Of a stretch of 64,000 nucleotides of DNA, positions 31,776 through 41,754 are shown in pieces. The translations under genes and the position numbers were made by a program. This DNA is from Ewingella americana ATCC 33852 (lineage in GTDB: Bacteria; Pseudomonadota; Gammaproteobacteria; Enterobacterales; Enterobacteriaceae): assembly GCF_000735345.1 (NCBI RefSeq), contig NZ_JMPJ01000037.1, positions 1 through 64,000 on the forward strand, read 5' to 3'. Under the pieces are notes generated by a model. That model was given only the letters and a program-made list of their open reading frames with translations, was not told the DNA's origin and did not search any database. Each line of letters begins with the position of its first letter. Position 1 is the first letter of the stretch.

Positions 31776-33109
31776 CAGTTTTTCTCCAAGGTATCACCCC
31801 AGCCGTGCGCCCGAATATAAGGACAAATTCTAATCATGCGCGAGGAGGGGGAAGTTTCCGTATTAAAGGTCAGTTTCACTTCAAAACTTGAATCATCAAC
31901 AGGGGTGATCACGCCCTTCATATTGTTAATATCGACCTGTTTGGTCATCAGTTCGACATTGTCCGGGGTATAAACGCCGATGTGCCAAAAGTCGACATCC
32001 TCGCGCAGGAAATCAGCCTCGCTTTTATCAATTTTCAGCGTTTTTAAATTGACGAAAATTAAGGCTTTCAACCACTGTTCATGGGACTGCGGAAGCTCAG
32101 CGAAGTAGCTGATTCTATCCTTGCCAATGACCTCGGGATGCAGAGTGCGCTGCTGGAAATTCGCCCCAATGCGATACTCAAACTCCTGCAATATCCGCTG
32201 GTTACCGAGCGAATAGCGGCCAAGGTCGCAGATTTCATCGGTGGCACCCAGCAGCTTTCTGACGCGGCTTTTCGCGACTTTATCGCGCTCCCACCACGCC
32301 ATTTCTACCGCGCCATTTTTTTTGGCTTCGTTACTATGGTCACCCCAGACTTTGCTGTGCTCTTTTCGGGTGTAGAAATGCCACAGCAGGATGCGATGAG
32401 GCGCATAAATATCGTAGCCATGGGTAAAGGCGCGAGCAGCCATGGCAATCTCTTCACCCATAAAGAAAATCTCAGGGTCATTGGGCACGTCGCGGGCAAA
32501 AGTGCCATCGGCAAAGATAAATCCACCGGCTAAATATCCGCAGCGAAGTGGTGTGTTATGATTGAAAGGCACCGAGCCCATCTGCACCATGCCATCGGTC
32601 GTGAAGGATTTAGCAATCAGGCGGCTGACATAAGTGGTTCTATTATCATCTTCTCCTGGAATATAGCCGGGCGGATAACTTGATAATACCGGCCGGGCGC
32701 TTTTTTCCCGTAGGCTATTCAACATGGCGACCATTTCGCGATCCCAATGGGGAATAAACCGGCAGTGAGAATCTATTTGCAGGAAATAGTCCTGATCCGC
32801 AAAAAGCCCTTCGGCCATATATCTCGCCCAGCAGGCACCTTGGCTCTGATAATAATGCACGCTAATCACCGAAATACGTGCGCGATTAAACGCCAGTTCG
32901 TGCAGGGGATAACCCCGGTAAGTCGTGGTTTCTACCTTGACCATTCCCTGATTGATGAAAGCCGTAATGTCATTATCATCCTGCCAGAATATGGCAATAT
33001 TCAAGTTTTCAGGTTTTTCTGCGTTATTGATCATGTCATGCAGCGTCGGGATCAATTCAGGGTCCCGATAGCTGGCTATGCTGACAAAAATAGTCGATCC
33101 CGGCTGCAT
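31772..33109 (-). CDS. GlcNAc-type glycosyltransferase (Gnt1-like) inside the T6SS operon
   Basis: The ATG at 33109 (MQPGSTIFVSIASYRDPEL) gives 445 residues; the frame is open 14 codons further to a TTG without a ribosome site. The sequence matches the GlcNAc-transferase family (PF11397) related to Dictyostelium Gnt1, which glycosylates hydroxyproline of Skp1. Landmarks are VSIASYRDPELIPTL, the acceptor of divalent metal in YFLQIDSHCRFIPHWD, and FMGEEIAMAARAFTHGYDIYAPH. No signal peptide or membrane helix is seen, so it works in the cytoplasm with a UDP-sugar. It is flanked by the fimbrial adhesin and the DotU-like gene. Substrates are unknown. Confidence 0.85.
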   Translation of the reverse strand: MQPGSTIFVSIASYRDPELIPTLHDMINNAEKPENLNIAIFWQDDNDITAFINQGMVKVETTTYRGYPLHELAFNRARISVISVHYYQSQGACWARYMAEGLFADQDYFLQIDSHCRFIPHWDREMVAMLNSLREKSARPVLSSYPPGYIPGEDDNRTTYVSRLIAKSFTTDGMVQMGSVPFNHNTPLRCGYLAGGFIFADGTFARDVPNDPEIFFMGEEIAMAARAFTHGYDIYAPHRILLWHFYTRKEHSKVWGDHSNEAKKNGAVEMAWWERDKVAKSRVRKLLGATDEICDLGRYSLGNQRILQEFEYRIGANFQQRTLHPEVIGKDRISYFAELPQSHEQWLKALIFVNLKTLKIDKSEADFLREDVDFWHIGVYTPDNVELMTKQVDINNMKGVITPVDDSSFEVKLTFNTETSPSSRMIRICPYIRAHGWGDTLEKNW

Positions 33110-33158
33110 AGTTAATCCGTATAAAATTAAACGTGATAATTGCTTAATCAATCAGTGA

Positions 33159-34175
33159 TTAATTCACTTGCAGAACAATTTCTGCGGCCGCGCTAAAGTT
33201 GCCATTTGACGGCGATACCGTAGGTGACACAGGTTCCAAACGCGCGGTCCATTTAAATTCGGCTGGCGCATTGCTGGCGATATTCACTTTCTGTTCGCTT
33301 CGGCTGCCATTCAGTGGCAACTGTGCGCCGGTGCTGTCACTGATCTTGATTTGCATCTTGTCGTCGTTGCCGCTGCTGTCGCGAACTTTGATGTAATTCC
33401 CATCGGCACTCGGCGTTGAGGTGGTAATGGCGGCGGTGGCGGAATAATGGCCGTAATCTGTGATGCAGGTGATATCGAAATCAAGCGGGCGGTCTACCCC
33501 AGCTTTGAGTTTAGCGCCGGTCACCAGTTGGAAATCGACCTGCTTGTTGCTGTCAAAGGTGCAGGAGGGGGTGCTGGTAATGTTGATCGCGCCAATCTGT
33601 AGCTGCTGGCCAAAGTTTGCGATACCGGTAGTACTCACCCAGTTATAGGCGATGATCCCGCCGGGCAGAACTTGGTTTGGACCTGGGTTTAACGTTAAGG
33701 TCGGTTTGGTTTTATATAACTCGATTCTGAAATAAGAGTTGGGACCATAACTGAAACGGCCAGTCGGGGTGCTAAAACTCATTGGTGCCTGCGAGGGGAA
33801 TTTACCGAATGCTGGGTTTCCACCGTTGTTCCATAAAGGTTTGATAGCAATACCATCGACATTGGTCGCGAAAAGGCCGCCTCCAAGGTTTGCGCCGAGC
33901 ATCGCGGTGGTTTCTTTGCCATATAGCTCACCCGTCACACAGTTTATATAGGTAACCGGCGTACCCTGTGCTGAAGTATTGGCTTCTGCACCCGGAATAA
34001 ATAATGTGGTATCTGCGGGAGCGCCAGCATCAATAGTAATGTTGAGTGGCGCAGTGGTTAACGTAGTCGGCGTGGTCCCTCCATCCGGAGTGGAGAGGTC
34101 AATCACGCAGGCCGCATTGGCCTGAGATGCGAGGCCTACACCGGCTAAAATTATAAAAAGTTTCTTAATCATCAC
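33159..34175 (-). CDS. Probable fimbrial tip adhesin encoded in the T6SS operon
   Basis: This 338-residue exported protein has a signal peptide cleaved near ANA-A (residue 21). An N-terminal lectin-like domain with cysteines is followed by a C-terminal pilin domain of about 150 residues (CTFDSNKQVDFQL, then a Cys at DITCITDYG, ending in AEIVLQVN, the typical beta-zipper end). This two-domain layout is that of FimH/MrkD tip adhesins. It starts (GTG 34175 or ATG 34172) 3 bases after tssA, with its AGGAG site inside the last tssA codons, so it is coupled to tssA. Chaperone and usher genes lie on the other arm at 42625-46175. Confidence 0.82.
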   Translation of the reverse strand: MMIKKLFIILAGVGLASQANAACVIDLSTPDGGTTPTTLTTAPLNITIDAGAPADTTLFIPGAEANTSAQGTPVTYINCVTGELYGKETTAMLGANLGGGLFATNVDGIAIKPLWNNGGNPAFGKFPSQAPMSFSTPTGRFSYGPNSYFRIELYKTKPTLTLNPGPNQVLPGGIIAYNWVSTTGIANFGQQLQIGAINITSTPSCTFDSNKQVDFQLVTGAKLKAGVDRPLDFDITCITDYGHYSATAAITTSTPSADGNYIKVRDSSGNDDKMQIKISDSTGAQLPLNGSRSEQKVNIASNAPAEFKWTARLEPVSPTVSPSNGNFSAAAEIVLQVN

Positions 34176-34178
34176 CTG

Positions 34179-35306
34179 TTACTCCTGTCCATCGTTCAAT
34201 TTAGCAATCAGCTCTTGGGGCATAATTTGCTGTAATTCGACGTAACTTCTGCCGACCGTTTTTTCTGATAAATTCAATAAAGCGCCCACCGGACTGCTAG
34301 GCTCCATGGCTTCAAACCACTGGCGTATCTCCTTGATCCGCAATAAAGCCTCTGCGCGGTTTTGAATCCCTTTTGCGGGCTGTGCCGCAGGCAGAGGGGG
34401 CGGAGAAGGCGGGGTAAAGGGAAGGTGAATCGGCGCCGTGATGTCGCCCGGCACAGACACCATGACGTTGTTTAGTGGTTCAGCCGGAGGAACATGGCTC
34501 GCCTCCAAAGTAGGCTCTGGCGATGTCAGCTCATCGATGCTGTGCGGCACCTCGAACAGGGCGGTAGGAGCAGCAGTGTCGGCGGTGCCAAAATGGCATA
34601 ACAGCGAGGTTAAGCGGGCAAAGTCCGGGGCAATGTCCGCACCGAGCGTGTTGCTGAGACTGGCCTTTATCGTGAGAAGTAGGGCGTAGGCTTTTTGTAG
34701 CGACAGGATGGCGCTCTCTGCACGGGCCTGCCAATCATGCTTGATGGCGTCGAGCGTGCTGGTTTCTAGCGCCCCCTCTTCGCGCGGGAACGAGTGGGCC
34801 TTCTCAAACTCTTTGACCGTGATGTGTTGCCCGGCGGCTTTGGGTAAGGATTGGTGGCGCAAGTCAGCAATAAAGCCATCAATGTCTTCCAGCTCGGCAA
34901 AGGCGTTAGCGCGCATAAAGGGCTCAAACTCCCCTTCGTCGAACAGCTGAGGTTGTAGCTCATTGGGCCAGGTTGTGAGACACCACGTCAGGGCTTCCAG
35001 CCCCTCTTCTACGGCGCGAACGCCAATCTGGCGCAGGCGGCAGCGCATCAGAATGATAATCAGCCGGATATCGCGGCTTTTAGCCAGCAGTTCGCTGCAC
35101 TTGCGCTCGCAATCGGTCCAGTTGATGGATTCCGCCGCTTCGACAAAATTGCCATATTCCGCCGTCAGCTTGGGTTGCAAGCTGGCTAACAGCATCAGAA
35201 ATGACGGGTCATACTCCAGACTTTGGCCACAAGGGTGCTCGCCCGCAAGAGGTTGCAGCAAGCTGTGGAAGTACCCGGTGCTTTCAGCAATATTTTGTAC
35301 ATTCAT
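34179..35306 (-). CDS. tssA: T6SS baseplate-associated protein TssA (short ImpA class)
   Basis: The ATG at 35306 (MNVQNIAESTG) follows AAAGGAAC. The 375-residue protein has the ImpA N-terminal domain (HPCGQSLEYDPSFLML, then LLAKSRDIRLIIILMRCRL and LTTWPNELQPQL). A proline-rich linker and a short C-terminal segment follow (NRAEALLRIKEIRQWFEAMEPSSPVG). The large C-terminal VasJ-type domain of longer TssA proteins is absent, so it belongs to the short class, as in P. aeruginosa H1. It primes the baseplate and tail. It is 48 bases from tssG and 3 bases from the adhesin gene. Confidence 0.9.
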   Translation of the reverse strand: MNVQNIAESTGYFHSLLQPLAGEHPCGQSLEYDPSFLMLLASLQPKLTAEYGNFVEAAESINWTDCERKCSELLAKSRDIRLIIILMRCRLRQIGVRAVEEGLEALTWCLTTWPNELQPQLFDEGEFEPFMRANAFAELEDIDGFIADLRHQSLPKAAGQHITVKEFEKAHSFPREEGALETSTLDAIKHDWQARAESAILSLQKAYALLLTIKASLSNTLGADIAPDFARLTSLLCHFGTADTAAPTALFEVPHSIDELTSPEPTLEASHVPPAEPLNNVMVSVPGDITAPIHLPFTPPSPPPLPAAQPAKGIQNRAEALLRIKEIRQWFEAMEPSSPVGALLNLSEKTVGRSYVELQQIMPQELIAKLNDGQE

Positions 35307-35354
35307 GGTTGTTCCTTTCAACGCCACTGGCAGAGTCGGTGGTGATAATCAGGG

Positions 35355-36380
35355 TTAATAGCAGTGCATTTCGGGTTCAAAACTCATCCCTCGGACATCC
35401 GCCGTGACGTCATCTCTGGCTAACCAACTGGTGTATCCCAACTGGCTGTCGCCCATCAGGGTGGCGGTTGGCACTTCGTCGGCGCTCAACAGCAGCTGCA
35501 CTTCCCAGGCATATTCGAACCCGATGAAGTTGCGAACCCATTCGCGCAGCACCGGCAAATCCTGACCGGACGGGCTGAATCTCAAATACTGTTGCAAGGT
35601 GAGCGGGCCGAGGATCAGCTCGAATTTATGCTGGCGGTCTAACACCGTATCGCCGAGGATCGCGCCGTCTCCGAGCATCATTGCCGAGGCGCCGTCGCCC
35701 AGCTGCGTCTGGTCGTTTTTATCCAGAAAGATCCACTGCGGCGCGTATTCCACCATGCGCACCGGCACTTCAAAGTAGTAGTGCAGGGCGCCGACCACCC
35801 CTTCAGGGTTGCGCGCTTCGCGGATCAAATGCGCGGAAGAAGCCAGTCGGGCGTGGACGGGTAACTCACTGTTGGTCAGCTCCTGCGGGTCAAGCCCGGC
35901 CAGACTGCCGACATAGAAAGAGAATTTTTCGTCATTTTTCCGGTCCAGCGAGGCGGTATCCTGCGAGACAAACCATGCGCGGTAGAGCTGCGAAATCGCC
36001 CGATGGTGAAAAATGTCGACGAAATCCGTCATCGTATGGTCATGCAGCTCAGCTCGGGTATAGACCAGCTCGGTCATCTGCAAAGGCATCGCACCGTGCG
36101 GCCCCCAAATGCCCAGACCAAAAAGCTGCAAGTCCAACTTGCCCTGTTTCATCTCTACATGAGCAATTTCGCGCGGAGCGAAGGCCATGTTGGCGGTCTG
36201 GCCGATACGGAAAGTTTCCTGCGCGGGAAGAAGCGCTTTGCCGGGCGCGGGCATGTCGGGGGTGCGAGCCGCATTGGCGCGCATGATGCTGATGAAGCCC
36301 GCATTCCAAGGTTCGGCCTGCTGATACCACGCCTCCAAATTGAAGTTGTCGTCATGCATGACGTTTTCACCCGATGGCAT
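35355..36380 (-). CDS. tssG: T6SS baseplate protein TssG
   Basis: The ATG at 36380 shares one base with the tssF stop (TGATG) and follows GAGGAG. The 341-residue protein has the TssG (ImpH) features IWGPHGAMPLQMTELVY, FVDIFHHRAISQLYRAWF and LTLQQYLRFSPSG. TssG and two TssF copies form the wedge of the T6SS baseplate, together with TssE and TssK. It is translationally coupled to tssF. Confidence 0.95.
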   Translation of the reverse strand: MPSGENVMHDDNFNLEAWYQQAEPWNAGFISIMRANAARTPDMPAPGKALLPAQETFRIGQTANMAFAPREIAHVEMKQGKLDLQLFGLGIWGPHGAMPLQMTELVYTRAELHDHTMTDFVDIFHHRAISQLYRAWFVSQDTASLDRKNDEKFSFYVGSLAGLDPQELTNSELPVHARLASSAHLIREARNPEGVVGALHYYFEVPVRMVEYAPQWIFLDKNDQTQLGDGASAMMLGDGAILGDTVLDRQHKFELILGPLTLQQYLRFSPSGQDLPVLREWVRNFIGFEYAWEVQLLLSADEVPTATLMGDSQLGYTSWLARDDVTADVRGMSFEPEMHCY

Positions 36381-38260
36381 CACAACACTCCTCGGCGGCC
36401 CGGGCGCGCCTTCCATTGGCCGACGCGGCCGCGCTGCATGGAGTTCAGTTCGGTTTCGGTGAACACATTAATGGCGGCGTGGCGCGCCAGATAATTTTCC
36501 ATAATCAGGCCGAACAGATAGGGGCTGATGCCGGAGAATCCTTCTTCATCCACCGTCAGGGTGCAGCGAATGCCGCGGCCATACACCAGCAGGCCGTTGC
36601 CCGGCAAACGGCGGATCACCGGTTCGCTCTGGCAGCCCACCAGTGCGTCAATTTGGGTATTGGATTCATGGTCCGAGGTGGTGACAAACAGGCGCAGCAT
36701 GCTGCGCAGCGACTCGCCGCCGTCGGAGTGAGACATATCGGACAGCGGCAAATAGTTGAAACTGAGCTGACGAATCAACCTCCATGCCGACTCACCGATA
36801 GCAAAGGGCGCGCGCGGGGCGCTGGGTTGGAAGACAAAGTGTGCGCCATGTACTGGCGCAGAATCGGACATGGTGAGTTCAAAATTGCCCGTGCTGGAGA
36901 TAAGCCTTGGCAAGTCACGGTTGGTCACCTGCGCCTCAATCGACAAATAGCGCACATTGTCGCTATAGGGCGCTTCTTGCTGATCGACCAGTGAAACAAA
37001 CACCTCGGTGCTGGCATAGGGTGTTCGGGTATCATATTTACGTTTGTTGTTTTGGTTGGTTCTCGGCTTACGGGTAATCGAGAAGTAGCGACCAAAGTTG
37101 CCATTATCACAGTGCCGCGTTTGATAGAGCGGGTTAAACACCACCTCTTTACTGGTTTCAGCCTGCTGGCCGAACACCTTGGAGATGGAGAAGACCTCAT
37201 AGTCCAACGGGCGGCTGCGGTCGGGAACAACGTGGAAATCATTCAGTGAGCGATTTAGCTCAATCTTATCCATGCGTTTCTGGAATAGATTTATCACCGG
37301 CGTGCAGCTTAAAAGAAAGCGCGAAGGCGCGACGTGGCTCACCAGCTCTTGCGGCAGGCGGTCGAGCAGAATGATGATTTCAGCTTCATTGGTGTGATTG
37401 TTGCGCAGGCTTTTCGACAGCTGCGTCAGGGTAAAAAAGTAGAAGCGCTGGCGGCAGGTAAAGTACTCCTGCAACAGATTATGGCCGTGGAAAATGTTCC
37501 ATGACACCGGCAGCAGGCTTTGGTCCGGGCTGAGCCCTTCAAAGGCGAGCGGGCTGTTGCTGACAACCGTGTCTTCTGCTGTTTCGCCGTGGCCCGCGCG
37601 AATAATGGTCGCGACGTGGCTGGCGTGCAGCAGCTCAAAGATATGGGAAACAATCCTTTCATCGCCATCGATATAAATAGGGAGCCGGTCCAACCCTTCA
37701 AGCTGGGAGAACTTCAGGTCGCCCACCAGTTTCAACTTAATGCGCAGCGCACCTTTCAGCCGATGATAGGAGATGCGGTGCTTCTCCAGATTCGGCATGT
37801 CCGGTGGCACAGAGCTGAGGCGCGCCTCGGTGATTTCCAGTGGCCAGAGCTCGACATCTTGCCCACTGCGGAACTCGCAGCGCGTGGTTTCACCGGGGGC
37901 GATATGGGAATAAAACGAGCTGCCGCGAGGGACGTTGTAACCCTGAGTCAGGTCACCTTCTTTCAGATTGGGCTTGAGCTGAATAACCCCCATCGACGGG
38001 GTCGGGGAGTTGTAGTTTGGATAGACAATATCAAGCAGGCGTTGGGTCAGTTTAGGAAACTCAGCATCCAGTTTTATCTGCGTTCTGGCAGACAAAAAGC
38101 AGAATGACTCAATCAGCCGTTCGACATAGGGATCGGCGACCTCTATGCCATGCATACCCAGACGACCAGCAATTTTCGGATGCTTGTCAGCGAACCCCTG
38201 CGCCATTTCGCGCATGAATGTCAGTTCTTTATTATAGTAATCGAGAAATTTGTGATCCAC
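36380..38260 (-). CDS. tssF: T6SS baseplate protein TssF
   Basis: This 626-residue TssF (ImpG) protein begins MDHKFLDYYNKELTFMREMAQ from a GTG codon with GGGGCGG upstream. It shows HPKIAGRLGMHGIEVADPYVERLIE (in parts: KIAGRLGMH, DPYVERLIESFCFL) and TQRLLDIVYPNY typical of the family. It is the first gene of the minus-strand arm and is transcribed from the 800-base region shared with clpV. With TssG it forms the baseplate wedge. Confidence 0.95.
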   Translation of the reverse strand: MDHKFLDYYNKELTFMREMAQGFADKHPKIAGRLGMHGIEVADPYVERLIESFCFLSARTQIKLDAEFPKLTQRLLDIVYPNYNSPTPSMGVIQLKPNLKEGDLTQGYNVPRGSSFYSHIAPGETTRCEFRSGQDVELWPLEITEARLSSVPPDMPNLEKHRISYHRLKGALRIKLKLVGDLKFSQLEGLDRLPIYIDGDERIVSHIFELLHASHVATIIRAGHGETAEDTVVSNSPLAFEGLSPDQSLLPVSWNIFHGHNLLQEYFTCRQRFYFFTLTQLSKSLRNNHTNEAEIIILLDRLPQELVSHVAPSRFLLSCTPVINLFQKRMDKIELNRSLNDFHVVPDRSRPLDYEVFSISKVFGQQAETSKEVVFNPLYQTRHCDNGNFGRYFSITRKPRTNQNNKRKYDTRTPYASTEVFVSLVDQQEAPYSDNVRYLSIEAQVTNRDLPRLISSTGNFELTMSDSAPVHGAHFVFQPSAPRAPFAIGESAWRLIRQLSFNYLPLSDMSHSDGGESLRSMLRLFVTTSDHESNTQIDALVGCQSEPVIRRLPGNGLLVYGRGIRCTLTVDEEGFSGISPYLFGLIMENYLARHAAINVFTETELNSMQRGRVGQWKARPGRRGVL

Positions 38261-39096
38261 TTACCGCCCCGGTTGTTATGTCAGCTACATTTCGCTCAAT
38301 ACGTCGAAATCTTTTCAATTCATGCTGGGTTATTCCCGGCCTATTGCCATAGATAAAGGATCTGTTTTTCCGCTTTATACTATCGGTATCATCAGCCCGA
38401 ATTGGCGCCGTGTTGAATTGAGATATTGTGTTTGCTTTATTTAATGTGTCGCTTGGAGAAACCATTTTAAGCACTCACTGATGATGAGCTTTAGCGTTGA
38501 AATAGAAGGGTTGAATTGCCTTTATTCATTGCGCTATTAATTGGGGATGAAGTTGTTAGTTGTGGTTTCTACAAGCGTCTTTAATAAGTCAGACTATTGC
38601 ATGCAAGCGGGAATGGCTCAACTATTTTTGGGTTTTGTATTTGCCTTATAAAGAGGTTTTATGCATAAATCTATAACAAACAATAAGTTGGCGTGTTGTC
38701 TTGACTGGGTTTTGAGAATTTAATGCGAGCATAATTCCTAATGGCGACTGGCTGGAATATATATCCTGCGACCATTCAATTTTTGTAGGTCATTTCATTA
38801 TATTTGTAGGAATTGGACTTCAAATTAATTGGTGGCCTACAAGGGGATGACATTATTACCATGGCTTTCCTACGTTAATGCTAATAGCTTCGAGCGAAAT
38901 TCCTAAAAAGCGTGATTATTTACTAAACCTGCTTTTGTTTTTAATTTTCCATCCTAACCTGAGTGCATTGATATCTGGCGGCGCATTATCAGGTGGGTTA
39001 CTTCAATAACCTTTTAATGTACGCAAGCCTGTAAACGAATTACATGTGTAGAAGCACGGTAATGTGAATTTAATTATTGATACCAGGGCAGACAAC
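38261..39096. other. About 800-base AT-rich divergent control region of the T6SS (tssF / clpV)
   Basis: No convincing gene is present; the short minus-strand frame to 38474 has no ribosome site or family look. The stretch is much richer in A and T than the flanking genes, which fits H-NS silencing. It holds the palindrome TTGCATGCAA (38597-38606). TTTGTAGG occurs twice, exactly 21 bases apart (38782-38789 and 38803-38810), with a reversed copy CCTACAA at 38836-38842. No sigma-54 promoter (GG-N10-GC) was found. The clpV start adopted here lies just inside its right end. Confidence 0.6.
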
Positions 39097-41754
39097 GTGG
39101 CAATTACAAGAAAAAAACTCTTCGGTAAGCTCGATTCAACGCTCTTTAAGGGAATTGAAAGTGCTACCACGATTTGTAAACTGCGCGGCAACCCGTATGT
39201 GGAGTTAGTCCACTGGGTGAATCAGCTCTGGCATCAAGAAGATAACGACTTCAAACACATTTTCCGTTATTTCGCGGTCGACGTTGAGATGTTCGAACGT
39301 GGTTTAGCTCAGGCGTTGGCTCGCTTGCCGGTGGGCGCGACCAGTATCTCTGATTTTTCGTATCACATTGAATTAGGCATTGAACGCGCTTGGGTCTACG
39401 CCAGTTTGGAGTGTCAGGATACCCGTATTCGCAGCGGCCATTTACTGCTGGCGATGCTAACCAATATGGAACTGCGCCGTGCGCTGCTGGCTATTGCCCC
39501 TGAATTGGAAAAAATCCCGCTCGAGCAACTGAGCAGCGACCTTAACTTTATTACCCAGGAGTCGCCTGAAGCCAACGAGGCCGCGACCGACGGCAGCTCA
39601 ATGTACGACGGCGCACTGCCGGGCGAAGCCAGTAACGCTTTGGGCAGCAAAAGCACCGCGACCTTAGCGCAATACACCACCAACCTGACGGCGCTGGCCC
39701 GTGAAGGCAAGATTGACCCGGTGCTGGGCCGAAATCACGAAATCAGCACCATGATTGATATCTTGCTGCGCCGCAGGCAAAACAACCCGCTGCTGACCGG
39801 TGAGGCGGGTGTCGGTAAGACTGCCGTGGTGGAAGGATTAGCACTGGCCATCGTGGCCGGGGATATGCCGCCCGCGCTGAGCGACGTCAGCCTGCTGACG
39901 CTGGATATCGTGGCGCTTTCCGCCGGGGCCAGCATGAAAGGTGAGTTTGAAGCACGTCTGAAGAATGTGCTGGATGAGGCCATCGCCTCGCCAACGCCGG
40001 TCATCTTATTTATTGATGAAGTACATACGCTGGTGGGAGCCGGGGGAAGTGCCGGGACCGGCGACGCCGCCAACTTGTTAAAACCGGCTTTGGCGCGCGG
40101 CCAGTTGCGCACCATCGGCGCCACCACGTGGAGCGAGTTTAAGCGACATATTGAAAAAGACCCGGCCCTGACCCGTCGTTTTCAGGTGCTTCAGGTCGAT
40201 GAGCCTGATGAAAATACGGCAATTTGTATGCTGCGCGGCCTGACGCCGGCCTTAGAGAAGCATCATGGCGTGTGGATCATGGATGAAGCTTTGCAAGCCG
40301 CGGTTCGCTTGTCGCATCGCTATATCCCGGCGCGCCAGTTGCCCGACAAAGCCATTAGTTTGCTTGATACTGCCTGTGCTCGCGTTGCCGTCCAGCAGTT
40401 CTCGCCGCCGTCAGAATTGCAGGCGTTGACCTTCCAGACTGAAACGGCGCAAACCGAGCTGTTATCCCTTGAGAAAGCGCAACAGTTTGGTAAAGGGCAG
40501 AGTGAACGCGTCGAAGCCTTGCAAGCGACACTGGCCCAGCATGCTGAAGCGGCACGTCTGCTTGACCAGCGCTGGCAAGCCGAGCGCGAACTGGTGGCGG
40601 CGATCAACGCAACCCGCGCGGCGCTGAATGCGTTGTTCACTCAGGAGTCTCCAGAGCAGCAGGCGTGTCAGACGTTACAGCAGCAGTTGGCTCAGCAGGA
40701 AGAGCAGCTGGCACAAGTTCGCAGCGTGTTGCCGCTGGTGCAGACCGAAGTCAACGCGACGGTGATTGCCGACATTGTTGCCCACTGGACGGGCATCCCG
40801 GTTGGGCAGATGTTGAAAGATGACATCCGCGCCGTGATGGAACTGCCGAAACGCCTAAATGAGCGAGTGATTGGTCAGTCTCATGCGCTCGAGCAGCTGA
40901 GCGAAAGTATTATGACCGCCCGCGCCGGTCTAGCTGACCCGCGCAAACCGCTGGGCGTGTTTATGCTGGTCGGGCCGTCGGGCGTCGGTAAAACCGAAAC
41001 CGCGCTGGCCATTGCTGAAAGTATGTATGGTGGTGAGCAGAATATGATCACCATTAATATGAGTGAATATCAGGAATCGCACACGGTTTCGTCATTAAAA
41101 GGTTCTCCTCCGGGTTATGTCGGTTATGGCGAAGGGGGAGTATTAACCGAAGCCGTTCGCCGTAAACCTTATAGCGTCGTGCTATTAGATGAAATTGAGA
41201 AAGCCCATGCCGACGTGCATGAACTCTTCTTCCAGGTATTTGATAAAGGCCAAATGGAAGATGGCGAAGGGCGCTTTATTAATTTCAAGAACACGATTTT
41301 ATTGTTGACCAGTAATGTCGGCAGCGACTTATTAAGTAACTTACTGGCGGACCCGGATACCGCGCCCGACCAAGAAGGAATATTAAGTGCTCTACAACCC
41401 GAACTGCTGAAAGTATTTCCCGCAGCATTTCTGGGCCGTGTGACGGTAATACCTTATTTGCCATTACAGTCCAGCGCATTGCAGAAAATTGTTCGTTTGC
41501 ACCTTGATTGTATTGGCACACGCTTGCAGTCGCAGCATCAATTAACGCTGCAATACGGTGATGAAGTAGTTGAGGATATTGTTAGCCGCTGTTCGGTTGC
41601 AGAAACCGGCGCGCGTATGCTCATCAGTTATATTGAGAAGAATATTACCCCAGTGATTGTTAGGTATGTTTTAAGTGAGCAGGAACTTTCACCGGGGCAA
41701 TGTGTGGTAGTGAATAAAAACGAGAAAGGCTTTGTGATTTCCAGTCATCAGTAA
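39097..41754 (+). CDS. clpV: T6SS sheath-recycling AAA+ ATPase ClpV (TssH)
   Basis: The start is taken at GTG 39097 (VAITRKKLFGKLDS), which matches the family start MxISRxxLFGKL and has AGGGCAG upstream; an in-frame GTG at 39064 is possible. The 885-residue protein has the ClpV N-domain, two Walker A motifs (GEAGVGKT at about 235, GPSGVGKT at about 626), the coiled-coil middle domain rich in Gln and Ala, and SPPGYVGYGEGG pore loop. It disassembles contracted TssBC sheaths. It opens the plus-strand arm and is followed, unusually, by a fimbrial operon rather than tssB. Confidence 0.95.
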   Translation: MAITRKKLFGKLDSTLFKGIESATTICKLRGNPYVELVHWVNQLWHQEDNDFKHIFRYFAVDVEMFERGLAQALARLPVGATSISDFSYHIELGIERAWVYASLECQDTRIRSGHLLLAMLTNMELRRALLAIAPELEKIPLEQLSSDLNFITQESPEANEAATDGSSMYDGALPGEASNALGSKSTATLAQYTTNLTALAREGKIDPVLGRNHEISTMIDILLRRRQNNPLLTGEAGVGKTAVVEGLALAIVAGDMPPALSDVSLLTLDIVALSAGASMKGEFEARLKNVLDEAIASPTPVILFIDEVHTLVGAGGSAGTGDAANLLKPALARGQLRTIGATTWSEFKRHIEKDPALTRRFQVLQVDEPDENTAICMLRGLTPALEKHHGVWIMDEALQAAVRLSHRYIPARQLPDKAISLLDTACARVAVQQFSPPSELQALTFQTETAQTELLSLEKAQQFGKGQSERVEALQATLAQHAEAARLLDQRWQAERELVAAINATRAALNALFTQESPEQQACQTLQQQLAQQEEQLAQVRSVLPLVQTEVNATVIADIVAHWTGIPVGQMLKDDIRAVMELPKRLNERVIGQSHALEQLSESIMTARAGLADPRKPLGVFMLVGPSGVGKTETALAIAESMYGGEQNMITINMSEYQESHTVSSLKGSPPGYVGYGEGGVLTEAVRRKPYSVVLLDEIEKAHADVHELFFQVFDKGQMEDGEGRFINFKNTILLLTSNVGSDLLSNLLADPDTAPDQEGILSALQPELLKVFPAAFLGRVTVIPYLPLQSSALQKIVRLHLDCIGTRLQSQHQLTLQYGDEVVEDIVSRCSVAETGARMLISYIEKNITPVIVRYVLSEQELSPGQCVVVNKNEKGFVISSHQ

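Noticed and set aside
38232-38474. Minus-strand open frame of 80 codons before tssF
   Set aside because: It overlaps the start of tssF, lacks a ribosome site and shows no family pattern; TssE, first suspected here, is found at 61903.
38261-39096. Sigma-54 promoter for the T6SS arms
   Set aside because: No GG-N10-GC element with good flanks was found; TGGCGTG near 38690 lacks the GC partner.
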